A model generated the notes under the pieces. The model ran no database searches. It had not been told where the DNA came from and saw only the letters and a list, made by a program, of their open reading frames with translations. Shown here one piece after another: positions 34,513 through 47,731 of a stretch of DNA of 64,000 nucleotides. The position numbers and the translations under genes are program-made. The stretch spans positions 347,517-411,516 of the forward strand of contig JBAMDO010000010.1 of assembly GCA_037074765.1 (NCBI GenBank). The letters are read 5' to 3'. Numbering within the stretch: position 1 is the first letter of the stretch; each line of letters begins with the position of its first letter. This stretch comes from Mansonella perstans (Eukaryota > Nematoda > Chromadorea > Rhabditida > Onchocercidae).

Positions 34513-37500
34513 TCACATTGAGTAATCTTTAAAAATGACAGAATGCATTACCCATTCTCTCATTTTCCGAATTGCTTCCGGAATCCGATGTCTGTAAAAA
34601 CAATGCTCACTTCGCTTCTTTTGATTAAAATCATAAAGCGCTACCATCAATTCAGCAAAACGAGAAGTTGATGGTAATCTTCCAGTATTACTGTTCTTTT
34701 GCATTATTTTGCGCTTGTGGTTTAGTGTCCAGATACTGACATGTTTATCAGTACAATAGCCAGTCAATGTTACGATCATCATTTTAGTAGCGTCACTGAT
34801 GATCCAAAATTATACAAATCTGTACAATAAGTTCATCAAACTTTTTGTAATAGAAAGCACAACATCGAGTTAGAAATAAAAATTATTAAAACACAGTTGT
34901 GCAATAAATAAAGGCTAAAACTAATCAAATTAGAAACAAATGAGCATATTTACTCATTCAGAAATTACTTATTATCTAAGGAATGACTAACATTAATACT
35001 AGAATACGAACTTCACTATGAATATGAATGTAAGGCACGGAGAGATTAAAGAATTTGAAAAAAATAAGGACAAAAGGATCTGCGCGAAATTTAGACCTGA
35101 TTTAAGGAAAAAAAAATGCTAAGACACCAAAAAAAAAAACAATTAATAATACATACTATTTCCAAATGAGGCTAGTTAACAAATACAAAAAAATCAGTGA
35201 AAGACGCGTAAACACGTTTAATTCACTCATAGCTGTTTGGAGTTGACCTAATGCTAAAAATCAGAGAACTAACAAATATTACGATAGGAAACCTGCAGAC
35301 CATAAAATCGAAATCACATTACATATGAAAAATCCATAAAATAAAAAACAAATAAATATATGAGAAACTGCCTAATGTTAAACAAAAACATTCCAAGTCC
35401 TGAAATATCAATTAACCAAAAATCACAATGACAAAATGGACTAGAATGAGAAATTTCACCCTGAAAACCTTAAACCAATGCCAGCTAAACGGAATATTTG
35501 AGCAAGACGAGACTGATCCAACGGTGGTCGATGTCGATCAAGTTTAAATGCTAAGCATGAATGATTGCGAGAAAAATATTGAGGTGCATCATAAACTGGA
35601 TCTCTTATACGTTTGTCGATAGGTATTATATGACCTTCAGTTGTAAACATGATGCGCTCTTCATTACGATTTACTGCATTGTTTACGTCGAACAACTAAA
35701 GAAAGTGTCAAAATTTCACCATAAAAATACTTTTTTTTGAAATACAATGCAAATTCTGAGTGAGTAAAGAAATTAAAAATTCGATCACAAAAAACATAAA
35801 AATCCATCTGTCTAAATAGGGATCCAGAATACACAATAAACTTACGAGATACAAATATTTCACAGTTTCAGAAAGGAAAAACGATTCCATCCGATCTTCC
35901 AGTGATTTATCGACAACGTTGTGCAATGTAGCATAGCCACACTTCACCCTTGCGAAAGTATTAAGAGAATGAAGAATGTCAAAACCAACACGAAGATAGA
36001 AAGGATTTTGTGTAGCACGATACAACATATACGTTGATTCAGCTAGTTCTGGTCTTAGCGGATAGAAATACACGTCGGGAACCCTAAAAAAACACATCAA
36101 ATATTCTAAGAGCTGACCATTCTGCATGGTAACTTATAATTACACAAGGCAAGAGAGAAAAGAAACTACGGAGTTGCTGACATGCTGACATCTACGAAGT
36201 TCCTCATAAATCAATAGAAGTAACTTTCACTTACTTTAAATGCCAGTTGTACCGTTCAGGAAGGGCATCATATCGTTTCCACAAAGAATAATATATGGCA
36301 TGAATGCAAACTGCTTCATCAATATCGCCATTCAGCACTTGAACGGCAGCAAAACTAGCCTGCGAGTAATAACTTATTAAAGGGAACGACTAAAATTCGA
36401 AAAAAAACTTCAAAATTCAAGTCAACTTTCTCCTATAATACTGGTAACAGTGCTTGAAGGTCAGACAGACATTAAAGATCAGACAAACATGGCAGGTATC
36501 AAACCTGTAAAGCGTCAATCCAGGTATTTAAGAGCGAACCATCTCGCATGTCAACATTTACATACATTGGCGTTTCCCCTTCGCCTAAAACGCAACGATC
36601 ACGGCCACGTCGTAACTGACTTATTATGAGCGCATATGCTTCCTACATATTTCGAAGTGAATATATTTATTACTGTTTTTTTTTGATGAAAGAACTTATT
36701 CATTCAAATTTCATACACTATTTCCTTCATATATTGGGATGCTGATTATCAATATACAGAAAATGTTATGAAACCATAGTGCTAAGCCACAATCACATCC
36801 CGTATACTGTGGTAAATTTTCTCAGACAAAAAGTTTTTCTATATCCTTTCCAAAAGACTGAGTACTCAACAAGAAAGCTGTCACCAAAACAAATCAGTAC
36901 CTGTATAACTTCTCATCTTTAAATTTTGAAATATCAAAAAAATAACATTCGAATTTACTTTAGATGAAAATTGTCGTATTAAAATATTATATAAAATTAT
37001 GTAGTACCTGAAACATCCTCAAATCAGTCTCAACACCAAAAAGGACAAAAGCTTTAAGTAAATATTCATAAAATGAATCAAGGCCTGCACCAAGCCCACT
37101 AATCACACTTTTCCATTCGCCTGTTTGAATGTTTATAACATTGCCTGAAATTGAAAAGTCTCAAAAAATCCCTATTATAGTAAGATCTGCCGATATATAT
37201 GAACAAGATTAACCATGAATGACTAAAAATAAAGTTATTAGCTACATCGAGTAGACAGAATTAACAGATGAAATCATAGTTGGTAAAATCAAAAGCAAAA
37301 GTACGAACCCAACAAACCAGTTACTTTATTCCTCAAAGACCACAACCTCCGATTAGTCTTGCGCGCCAAACGTTCATATGTGCCATCACCCAAGAGACGT
37401 GAGAGAATTGTAAATTCCAATAATAAACTTCCGGCTCCAGCGACACAATTTTCGTTAATCGTTCCTTCCTTCACTCCACTTTGCAAATTCACTCGTGGAA

Positions 37501-38883
37501 ATGGTATCCCTAGAAGAGAAATACAGTTCAGCAGATACATCTAAAATAAGTCATTTGGAATTTCAAGAAAATTAATAGTAAAATTAAACAGTATGATGAG
37601 GAGTGAATTAACCGGTTTTAGTGCCATTAAAAGCTGGTAACAGACGAAGAGCTAAATCATGTGCCATTGTAAGCAATTCCCCATCATAATCATTTAGAGC
37701 GTAATTACCCAACATATGAGAATCATCAGTGAGAATCATATGAGCTGATAAAAGAGACCCGATTATCCTGGAAAAAGATTGAAAGAAATGGAGAAGGATT
37801 GGGTAAACAACGAAACAAGTTGAAAAGTTAGCGAGTAGCATATTATTATTTTGATCACCAGTGTATCGCCCAAAGACTTTTATCCTCAAAATCTGAAGTT
37901 ACCCTCAAAGAAGCTACCAAGTAAGCTAATAAATTAGTTTATCGGTATTAGCCTGTCAGTAGGCAGATGACTGCTTGCCTAACCTTTCCTGAGGTTATGG
38001 TAGCTTTACACTTCCACCGAGTGATCTATAAAATTCAAAATTGGTCGCATGAGTTTAATTTGTATATCATTTCAAACTGCAATCACCTTATCGTTGCTTC
38101 AAACACTTGTACCGTAACGTTCCTTTCAAAGGAAACGTTGTCGATCACCAATCTAATGGCATTATGGAATTCAGTTCGATTCTCAAAAACAACTAGAGTA
38201 TCCAGCGATTCTATCTAAAAATGAACCAAGGATTGGGACAATTTTCTCAACAATGTGTGGAATAAGTGCGGAAACTAGTTTTCTACTTGTATTACATGAT
38301 TTCTTCGGAACAACAAACACTATAATTATCGAACGAATGTTAACATACCAAAGAAAGTGAATAATCTCCAAGAACATCGTTGATGTTGATATTCGACCTG
38401 AAAAAATATATTCTGAGATAAAATGTACAAAATTGTCATTCTAATGCTATCAATACTACCAAAAGAAGTAGAAATGCATATGGAAGAATTTTTTCCAAAA
38501 AAAAGATAAAACAATATAGTTAATGCAGCATCAAGTGAATTTTCTTTTCAGTAAAAAAAAAAAGCATCTTCGCCTCTTCCACGAAAATTTCAGTGAGAAC
38601 GAATGAAACAGGAAAAAAAAAATCATGGATCTTACGGGTGAAGATGGTCATAACCACGACCAGAACAATTAATGGGATCTAATTCGTCCATAGGAAAAGC
38701 ATGTCGAATGTAATTTTCATACGCAAAATAGAACATTTCTCGCGTTGCCTTTTTCGCTTCCAATAATTCTTCAGGTGTAAAAGAGCCATATTTCGAAGTG
38801 TAACTATCACGGACAAACGGATAGATGCTCTCAATAACTGCTATTAACACCCAGAACAAGAAAAAATCCAGGAGATATACCAT
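34513..38883 (-). CDS. edem-1: ER degradation-enhancing alpha-mannosidase-like protein 1
   Basis: Eleven phase-consistent exons on the minus strand: 38883-38636, 38397-38349, 38214-38087, 37767-37613, 37509-37309, 37144-37008, 36642-36505, 36359-36235, 36083-35846, 35695-35460 and 34795-34513, giving 645 residues. It begins with a signal peptide or anchor ([19 protein letters not shown]) and carries a full glycoside hydrolase family 47 domain. Diagnostic segments are [113 protein letters not shown] and MFTTEGH. The acidic GH47 positions (in FEAT, GLDS and RPE) and the Ca-binding Thr of TTEGH are present. [17 protein letters not shown] is closer to EDEM1 than to EDEM2 or EDEM3. EDEM proteins trim mannose from misfolded glycoproteins for ER-associated degradation. 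The start ATG is chosen about 30 bases after a TTGTTCAG acceptor, and the TTG codons upstream are not starts. The last exon encodes an unusual basic 93-residue tail. Confidence 0.95.
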
Positions 38884-40306
38884 ACTTTGATATGAAGCTC
38901 GCAAATGATTCTGAACAAAGAAAATACTCTATTAAATTGCTAGACAGTGCAAAGTGATAAAACTAAATTAAAATTGAATTTAAACGAGTGTAGTTTAAAA
39001 AGGTTAAATTTTTACGGAAAATTTACTCAAAACACACAACCAACCTTGAATTATGCTTAGAATATTTTGCAATAAAATGATGGAATGCACTTCGCACGAG
39101 CTCATGCTCAGTTTAACATTCCAAGCCAGAATTTGACAATTTCAATCATGGATAAATATTCTGTTAAATAGATCTGCAAATTATCATGCAAATGTGCAAT
39201 GAGACAAGTAAAGGAGAAAACAAAAAACAAAAGATAGACGCTGATACAAAAGGTGAAAGTGAAAAACGTGCGTATAAAAAAATAACTTCAGTGGACGTGA
39301 AAAAAAGCTATTACGCTCAACCACACAAATTCGACAACCTTTTCCTGAACACCAATTTTACAATTTCATTTTTTTGAATTGTAACATCATCCAGTAATCT
39401 CCTTTTATCTCATTTCCGCAACATATTTCTCAGACTTAATTCAAGGAAATCAATTTACGCCCTCATTTCCGTACTCTCATATGTTAATGAATGAAAATAC
39501 AGAAAATGCACGCAACACGCACAATCACGTCAATACGCCCACAATCCAATGACTAAGCGAAAGGATAACTAGATCCCACAACGCTTTTTATGGTATTGTA
39601 ATTGGAGAGTTGCCAATTTTTGGTTTTGTTCAAATGATATATTTCGTTTGAGCATTGTTCGTAGGATTAAATGTTAAATTTATTTGCTTTTTGATCATTT
39701 TAATTCCTCTACTTGTGGATTGACGTGGGCGTTTCGTTCAAGCAAATTAGGATTAGAAATTATTCAGGTTTGAAATCAAAATATTTAATTTGATAAATAA
39801 ACAGGGATTTGGGATTTCCAGAAAACTATTTAACATAAATTCAGTTAAAACATTTAGATTTACATTGACCGGTGTTGTTATTTCATGATCCAGTCCAGTG
39901 CTAATTCTAAAAATTCTCACTGACGAACGTAAAATCACGTGTTGTTTACTTTTGGAATTTCATCATGCGCTGAAAAATATGAAGTAATGCTTTCACACCA
40001 ATTTTGTTTGCTTGCTATCAAATTATTTAATATTTCTTCCTTTCATTGCTCTCCATTCTTCATTCTTTTTGATGTTATTGAATTTTGAACAGTCTGTTTT
40101 TTTTTCTCCATCAAGTTTAGTTATGTAATCGGAATGAAATATATTACATCCAAGTAATCGGATACCATTTATTTCTGGGTAAAAGATTTGCGATTTAAAA
40201 GAGATAATTGCGGATTCAAAACGTCAATCAAAAGTATTTTCGTGTGAAACTTGACTTCGAAATTTTACGGTTTGTATAATAGGTTGCAAAGTCGTACTTT
40301 ATTCAG
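38884..40306. other. divergent promoter region of edem-1 and EBP1
   Basis: About 1.4 kb between two divergently transcribed genes, AT-rich with no supported exon. Both genes have a pyrimidine-AG just upstream of the start codon. The 63-residue Lys-rich plus-strand frame at 39186-39377 has no motif or splice support. Confidence 0.5.
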
Positions 40307-40326
40307 CATTTAGGTTGCTTGAAGAA

Positions 40327-43300
40327 ATGGCTGAAAAGGGAAGACCGATAAGTCGAAGTAGCGAAAGTAGTGATGGAGAGAAGGGTGTTGTGGAAACACC
40401 AGCAAGCGATTTGGTTGTGACTAAATATGCAATGGCGGCGGATATCGTTAATGCCGTTTTGAAAGTGAGTGTTAGCGTTTTAGCTGTTTACAAGGTGCTG
40501 TTTGGTAGATTTCAATATTACGACAAAAGGAATGCTTTAACAGATGGGACTGAGTTCTGGAGAGTTTACACGCGTAGTCGAAGACTTGCAGAGCTATTTT
40601 GAAAAGCATATATAATTGGAAGAAAAGATATTTATTACAGGAACTAATAGCAGCTACAAAAGACGGTGTTGAAGTAGGCACAATTTGTGATCTCGGCGAT
40701 AAGCTTATGAATGAACGGATAGCTAAAGTTTTTAAGAAGGAAAAAGATGCCTTGAAAGGTATAATTTGTCTATGTTTTATTTTTCATTGTCGGTATAGAT
40801 TTAATCCATGATTCCATCATTATTGACTGTATTCCCACATCATATTTTAACAGCTGGGATCTCTTAGAGATTAACAGTAAGTTTTCTTTTTATTAGATCT
40901 GCTAATTGGTAAGATTTGAACTTTCGATTGGGTTCCATAGTTTCGTGAATATCTGTCATATATTTTATCTTCGGTAAACTGCATGGGATTATTTTTTTAA
41001 CAGGTATCGCTATGCCAACATGTATTTCAATCAATAATTGTGTATGTCATTTTTCTCCATTGCGAAGCGATGCACCAGTAATTATCAAGGATGGACAAAT
41101 GGTGAAAATTGACCTAGGAGCTCATATTGATGGTTATATTGCAACTGCTGCCCACACTGTCGTTGTTGGGGCTTCTCCGGTACGTTTGCAATTTTTAGCT
41201 CGGTATTTTAACGACAGCATACTTGATGGATATTGTATTCGTTGTTTCATTGTTGTTAAAAAAACTTTTGTACAGTTAGAATAGACTGGAATCTTTGAGT
41301 AACCATAATTTCAATTTCCAAACGCAAATCATCAGAGTTTTTAAACAGTGGAAGAGCTAGATTAGATTTGTTGATATATAATTCTGAATTTCAATTCAGG
41401 AAAATAAGATAAAGGGAAGAATGGCAAATGTGATGCTTGCTGCGTATAATGCTATGGAAGCAGCAATTCGGATGCTTCGTCCAGGATTGTATAAAAACAT
41501 GGAAATCACAGATATGATCGACAAAATAGCAAATGTATACCAGGTTTGTGGAAATAATTTGTATACAGGACTGGAACAAAGGAGGATTGTACGAAACAAC
41601 TCGTTATTTCCAGGTAAAGCCAGTGGAGAATATGCTTTCTCATGAATTGAGGAAGAATAAGATTGATGGGGAAAAGCAAATTATTCAAAATCCTGGGGAA
41701 AAACAGCGTTCTGAAATGACGAAATGTAGTTTTGAAAAATTTGAAGTGTATGCAATTGATATTCTGATGAGTACTGGTGAAGGTATGTTGTTTTTCAGTT
41801 TTCATTTGCATTTTGGAATGTGGCGGTTGGCTATATTTAAGTACTTTTCTTTGTGATAATGCTCGCTACGTCTGCTGTCCTCCTCCTCCTTTCCACATGG
41901 TTGCAGAAACTGCAGCTCATCTTGTTCTGTGGTGCGATATTAGCGGACATACATCAACTTTCGCCGCCTCGTTCAACAAAAATCGTTTCACAGCCTTTAT
42001 TCTCATTGTATTTTTGTAAGCATCTAAAGCAAGCAGCGGAAATAGTTCTAGTCGCTCCAAGATTATGAGGTACTGGTGAATTTTAAGGCAAAACTCGCAT
42101 TCTGGATTCGAGAACAACAGTTTATAAGAAAGTGGATGATCTCGTTTACTCGCTCAAAGTTAAAGCCTCAAGGTATTTTGAAAGTTTCTCTTTTTTCATT
42201 CAGATCCATATTCTGTCTGTCAGTTTTAGTGTTCATCTTTGCACATTATACCAGTTAAAATTTTTGCAAAGATTTTCGTGAACACAGTTCTGCTTAGTCG
42301 TAAAGGTCCAAACTCTCTAGTTGCAGACTGTTTTTTTTTTTTTTTTTTCTCGCTTCAGAATGTTTTTATCGGCAGCAGTGAATAGATATGGCCTAATGCC
42401 ATTCACTTTACGGTCATTTGAGGATGAGAAGCAAGCGAAAATGGGCGTTGTGGAATGTGAACGACATAACCTGATGCGACCATATCAGGTTTTTCTTTTA
42501 CTGTAGTACCACTCATAACGTTACTTTTAGTTTCTCTAAACATCGACTGGATATAAACGATGTTTTAAGTTCTAAAAAATCTCACTTCGAAATAGAAAAA
42601 TCTGCAGTGCATTGCTAGATTGACCTTACTTTTGTCAAATGTCAAACTGTGCTTACCACACTTTCGCAACGTAATAAAAAAAATAATTGTGAAAAATACT
42701 TGGAAGATTTTACCGAGCCATGCTATTTTCGCACTTTTGCACTATTTTTTATCCTATTTTTTTTCATCTTTACTTTCGCTATAACTCTGAATAAACTAAT
42801 GTTAGGAAGTCTGGTAACCGTCACAGTGGAGTTTCAAATTGTTTTAAGGAAACTGAACAGTGTTTTGGAATTAAATGAGTTTATTTTTTAGAAACGGCGG
42901 AAAATTGACTACTTATTTTTACTTGATGTGATATGTGATAATCAGTGATTATGTCCATTTTTCAGGTTTTCTATGAACGAGATGGTGAGTTTGTAGCGCA
43001 GTTTAAGTCCACTGTACTAATCATGCCGAATGGTTTACTGAAAATTACAGGATTCCCTCTAGATATGAATATGTTAGAAAGCAATATAAAGATCGAGGAT
43101 CATTTGGTTGGTTTTTTAGAAAAAATCAACAAGCGTTGCGGTTTAACTATTAGTTTCAACTATTTTTTAGAACAAATTTCAGTTTTTTTCAATTTTAAGT
43201 AAATATAATTAATGCAGCTTTTTTGAAAATTGTAAAAAGGTCTAAAATTTCCGATCTGCGGTATCTCTGAAACATATTTTAGGAAGGAATACAAAGGCTG

Positions 43301-43577
43301 TTCAGCTCCTTGTTTTTCATAAACTTACGTTAAAATTTTCTGACGGATTATTTTCCAGATAACATCTCTACTGAACTCTTCCTTGAAGCCTAAAAAAGCA
43401 AAAAAGAAGCCGAAAAGCGATAAGAAGGATGACGATAATGGCGCTCAAAAGAAAGATAATGTTACTGAGAAGAAGGAAAATGTTGATGCTCAAAGTATAG
43501 ACTTAAAGACTCGGAATGTGGATAAGAAATGTGTGCCATCAAATGACAAAGGTGTGAAAGCCGTGCAAGGAAATTAA
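40327..43577 (+). CDS. pa2g4: EBP1 / proliferation-associated protein 2G4
   Basis: Nine phase-consistent exons: 40327-40464, 40641-40758, 41004-41179, 41400-41543, 41614-41782, 42088-42172, 42359-42488, 42966-43106 and 43359-43577, giving 439 residues. The pita-bread (methionine aminopeptidase-like) fold is evident from [107 protein letters not shown] and [17 protein letters not shown]. The C-terminus is a lysine-rich tail ([13 protein letters not shown]) longer than in the roughly 394-residue human protein. EBP1 lacks peptidase activity. It binds ribosomes at the exit tunnel as well as structured RNA, and influences growth and rRNA processing. An acceptor TTTATTCAG at 40306 lies 20 bases before the start, so trans-splicing is likely. 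Exon 8 uses a weak GTTGGT donor, but the phase requires it. Confidence 0.95.
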
Positions 43578-44336
43578 AAACAGCGGATCATTAAAATTGG
43601 CATTTTGATAAAGGCGGGTTTGGTGAATACACTTTTATGGTTCGTGGGATTTGTTAGTCCGCCCTTTTTTCTTTCTTGAAATCAAAGATTGCAATGGCCT
43701 TTTTGTTATTGTTTGGGTGTTGTTTTTGTTTTTTGAAGCGTTTTTGTTTAATATATGTTTGTAATATTTTGCGTTTTTGACGACAACTTCTGAGGAGTAT
43801 TTTGAGATGTAGCGAGCTTTAGGATTAATTATGCACAACAAATGGCACAGCGTGACAAGTAGGTGGTATAATGGGTAGGTTTCTATTGCGAGTTTATTTG
43901 AAAATATATATGTATGGCTGTGTCCTATTTGTATTGGGTGCACTACACTTTTTCCTGATTGGACAGTCTCGGCACAGTCAATATGAATATTTACGGCTGC
44001 TGCTACCATTTTCATTAATGACAGAAAGAAGAAAGACGTCTGTAGGAAGAAATAGCATTTAAATTTATTGTTTGTTTGTTAGGTTTGCAGGCACAAATAT
44101 CCATGATATTTTCACAGTTTGAGATTGCTATCGAACTCCTGATTTATACTTCTTTACCTTACATTTTTTCATTGTCAAGAATGAGCATGGAGCAGTTCTG
44201 TACTTTTTTCAACTCGTCAAATGCAGCTGTTTAAGCAAGCCATACATTGTTCAAATACAAGATAGAAAATTTGTTCCACGGTTCCTCTGTTTTTTTGCCT
44301 ATGTTAAATAAAACGTTGGAGACTTGAGAATTATAG
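43578..44336. other. 3' flank of EBP1
   Basis: This likely contains the EBP1 3' UTR. A 63-residue plus-strand frame at 43871-44062 has one hydrophobic stretch (CVLFVLGALHFFLIG) and could be a leader or anchor exon for the downstream gene, but no phase-consistent donor links it. Confidence 0.35.
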
Positions 44337-44862
44337 CAATCAGCAATACTTATGAAGTTTCATCGCGTTATGAGACATCGGATGGTCAGTCACGTCTGGA
44401 ATTAGGTATGCTTCACAAAATCTAATATTGTTATTAATGGAGTTTCTGGGTTTGCAGTGGTGTGCATTATTTTGTCTGTCTGACTGAAGTTTTCACTCAT
44501 CAATCTGATTTGTTGTAACAGAGGAGAGTATAATTTCTTTTATGGACTGCAAGGTTTTTGGTCAGTAGAGCTTGGCTTTTGACCTTATTAGTTGGAGGGA
44601 AAAGCCCGCTATTTTTCGAGGCCATTCGTAGATATAAAACATTCCCGCTTTTCCAGTGATGAAAGGTTGTGCGTGATCATTGGACGGTTGGCAATCTGAA
44701 AATAACGAAGTGGCGGTAAATTTTCAGATACAAATTTATTCGTGCTAGAAGGACGTATCGAACATTCAGTTACAAATCTAGGTGTGATTTAACTATTGTT
44801 ATTGTGAAGAGGGTATATTAATTTCTAGGTTCCATCTTTCAAATTATTTCCAATCTTCGCTC
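44337..44862 (+). CDS. three linked exons of an unrecognised gene
   Basis: Exons 44337-44405, 44728-44781 and 44829-44862 each have an acceptor and donor and join in one phase. The fragment is about 52 residues containing TYEVSSRYETSDGQSRLEL, then TNLFVLEGRIEHSVTNL, then SIFQIISNL. The later part is amphipathic and probably helical. The first exon needs one base from an unseen upstream exon and the last leaves two bases over. A splice to 46785 would be in phase but closes after about 12 codons (ending VKKSW), which would make this a short C-terminus. Otherwise an exon linking it to the coiled-coil gene downstream is missing. Confidence 0.45.
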
Positions 44863-45282
44863 GTAAAAATAAGTCCGCATTCCTCAACTATAAAACGCGA
44901 ATGATAGGGGCTTGCTGGACGTTTCAACTCATCCAAATTATATTATCAATTCTTCTGTCATCATGGATAACATACCATCATATTTGTCTTCTGAACTATT
45001 TCTGATTCCAACAAAATACAAAATTGAATCTGTCAGTTCAACTTTCCAGCCCATCAGATTATTTTTTCTTTGGAGATTCTTTTTCTCTAGATATTTTCTG
45101 AAGATTTTCATCCTTCTTTTTAATCAATACCAAATAATTTTTTTTTAAGGTTCGAAAAATATTTAATAAGAAACAATCCTTCCCTTCATCTAGAATCTAG
45201 AGTGATCAGCTTGAAGACCTAAATTTGGAAAAAAGCGCAAATTCCATTTTCAAATTTTTGCGTGCAAAAACCAACAAATATC

Positions 45283-45430
45283 AATAAGCAGGTAAATATC
45301 ATTCAGTGGGGGTAAATATCTATCAGTCAGCGGGTAAGTGTTCAATAATCATCGGATAAACATCCACCAATCAGTGGTTAATATTCGCCAATCAATAGAT
45401 AATATCCACTAGCTAGCAGGCAGTAACCAA
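45283..45430. repeat. degenerate tandem array, unit about 22 bases
   Basis: Six to seven imperfect units of roughly AGTGGGTAAATATCCACCAATC. The motif (G)GGTAAATATC, GGATAAACATCCACC, TGGTTAATATTCGCC and AGATAATATCCACT recurs every 21-24 bases. Confidence 0.75.
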
Positions 45431-45634
45431 ACTACCAACTTATATATGAGTAAATCTTTCAATCACCAATCTGAAATAAAGTGAGTCATCGCGGTTCACT
45501 GTATTGGAAAAAGTATTTTAAGCTAAAATTTCACATAATTGCTCATTCTTGGTTCTTAGCAATCTGGCAAGTGATTGATTGGTTGCTTGTGTGGCACTGG
45601 TGGATAGGCTGTTTTTGGTGGAAGTGTTTTGAGA

Positions 45635-46331
45635 GGTTAAAATGAGTAAAATATGTTGTTTGGTATAGTGGTTACTCATGTAACACTGTTAGTATGAATT
45701 CATTGGAAAAAAAAGGAAACAAAGTTTCTCAATTTAAATGGAATTTAATTATGTGTAGAATTCGTACACAACAATACATAAAGTTACTATAATTTTTCAG
45801 TGTAATTAGACGTCAAATAAAGGAAAAATTATGGACGTATATAATACAGCAAAGGATAATTCTGTAATGCTTTATTACTAATTACTGAACTAATGATAAT
45901 TCCTGTAATTAGCTTCAAATGATCGTTTGTTAACTTTCAAGACATAATTCTTATCCCGTTCAAATTCATTCAAATTCAAATTATTCCGTTCAAATTCATT
46001 CCCAATACATGTGTTAAAAATTTTGACAATGTTTCATCGATCAGTGACAAGAACTATTCAATTTATGATTTTCGTAATGTTTTAAAAAATGGAAAATATA
46101 ATGGTCGTAGACGTGTTATTAATCTTAGGCCAAAAATTTCCCTTCGTTTTCTATCATTTTTTCTTTCAGTAAATGTTTATTCTTAAAGATTGAACAAAAT
46201 TTAGTTTGTTTTTCCAGGCGAATGAAAGTTATCTTTAGGGGAATATAATTGGATGCTTAATTCCAGTTAAACATTTTAAGGTTAAAATGAGTAAAATATG
46301 TTGTTTGGTATGGTGGTTACTCATGTAACAC
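45635..46331. repeat. 52-base direct repeat, two near-identical copies
   Basis: Copies at 45635-45686 and 46280-46331, starting GGTTAAAATGAGTAAAATAT and ending GGTTACTCATGTAACAC, differ at one position. The flanks are unrelated. Confidence 0.95.
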
Positions 46332-46749
46332 TTAAAAATTGCTCTAACTTCACATATTTCAATGATCAAAAGAAAAAAACTACCGTACTCTATTTCTTTC
46401 ATTTCCCAATTATCTCCACCCCTAAATATTTCAATTCATCAAACATTTCTCATATTAATTCCTAACCAATCTGTGATTTTCTCCTTCATTTTTCTTGCCT
46501 GGTTGACTAAATTTTTATAAGCCAGAACACAACGATCATTACATTTATCAGTTGTATGCATGGTAATTTATCATCATTACTGATTTTGATGTAGCCTCTT
46601 CCGGAATAAATATTCACAAAATTTTTAGCAAAAGCGGAAGTGTGTTTGCTTTGTTATTCGCAACATCTTTAAAATTAGATGTCTCTCTTTAGCAGTTAAG
46701 ATACTTAAAAATCCAAAAAATTAATGATAACATGTTGTAAAAATTAAGA

Positions 46750-47731
46750 ATGACTTCTGCTAAAGTAAATATGCAAAATTTTCAGGCGACTGCAATCGAT
46801 AGTGAAGAAGAGTTGGTAACGGCCCAGGATGATTTGGTACTTGATGTTGGGAATTCGCGGGTATATTAGATAGATTTTTTTAAATTCTTTTTCAATTTGA
46901 TGATTTTTAAAAATTTTCTTCCAGTTTACTACTTTACTATTTTTAGAATTTAGACACGAATTCGGAAAGAAGTTCAAGCACCACACAGGATGATAGCAGT
47001 GATAACGAGTTTGGATGGCAGTTTACTTGTGCGGCAGTTTATGTGTGCAAATTATAAAATAGTATTTAATCAGACAAGCGCAGTAGGATTAAAATGCAAT
47101 AGGAATATAAGTTTGACAAAAATTTGGTTTCGTAATGAACAATTCACAAGGTATCAAGTACGAGAAATGAGAAGATCCAAATTTTGCTTAAATAATTTTT
47201 CCCGATTGTACAACAGCAAATGTAAGTATTATTAATAATAAAAAAGCAAAAAAGCAATCATGTAATGAATTCTATCGAGTATAAACCAATAACGAAAAAT
47301 GACATTCTTACGCAAATGACATTCATTTAGTTGAATTTATTTCACAAAATTGAAAATATTCCAAATCTGAAAGTGCGAAACAAAGTTTAACATGAAAATT
47401 CGGTGGATAGTTCATTTTTAAATGCATAGGTAGGATTTTTGTTACAGAAATAACTCAAAAACAAACTTGTATCTATTCGAAAGAATACGGCTGTTCAAAT
47501 GCGAGCATTTGCAGCATTATGGCAAAGAGTTGCTATATTGTTATTACTCACAAATTAAAATTACATGAGCATAATTGGGATTTTTAGAATTATTCTGTAA
47601 GAAAATTAAGTTTATTTTTATAAAGAAAATTGTTGAAATTTTAGCTTGTTCAAGCTAAGGAAAAAATCAATTCATTGCAAGCATTGCTGGCAGAAAAGGA
47701 GATAGAAACTGAAAAACTATCGGATATGATT
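46750..47731 (+). CDS. partial gene with acidic and coiled-coil segments
   Basis: Exons 46750-46860 (or from 46785 after a TTTTCAG acceptor), 46947-47036 and 47645-47731 join in phase 0 to give about 96 residues. The first two encode an acidic, Ser-rich stretch (DSEEELVTAQDDLVLDVGN, then SERSSSTTQDDSSDNEFGW). The third is a clear heptad coiled coil (QAKEKINSLQALLAEKEIET). It ends at a GTAGTA donor, so more exons should follow, but none is clear within the next 6 kb. The ATG at 46750 is in frame and could be the start. It looks like a scaffold or trafficking adaptor. I cannot name the family. Confidence 0.5.

Larger units (their letters stand above)
44863..46749. other. repeat-bearing spacer or intron
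   Basis: I support no exon. It contains a degenerate tandem array (45283-45430) and both copies of a 52-base duplicated element (45635 and 46280). Confidence 0.45.
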
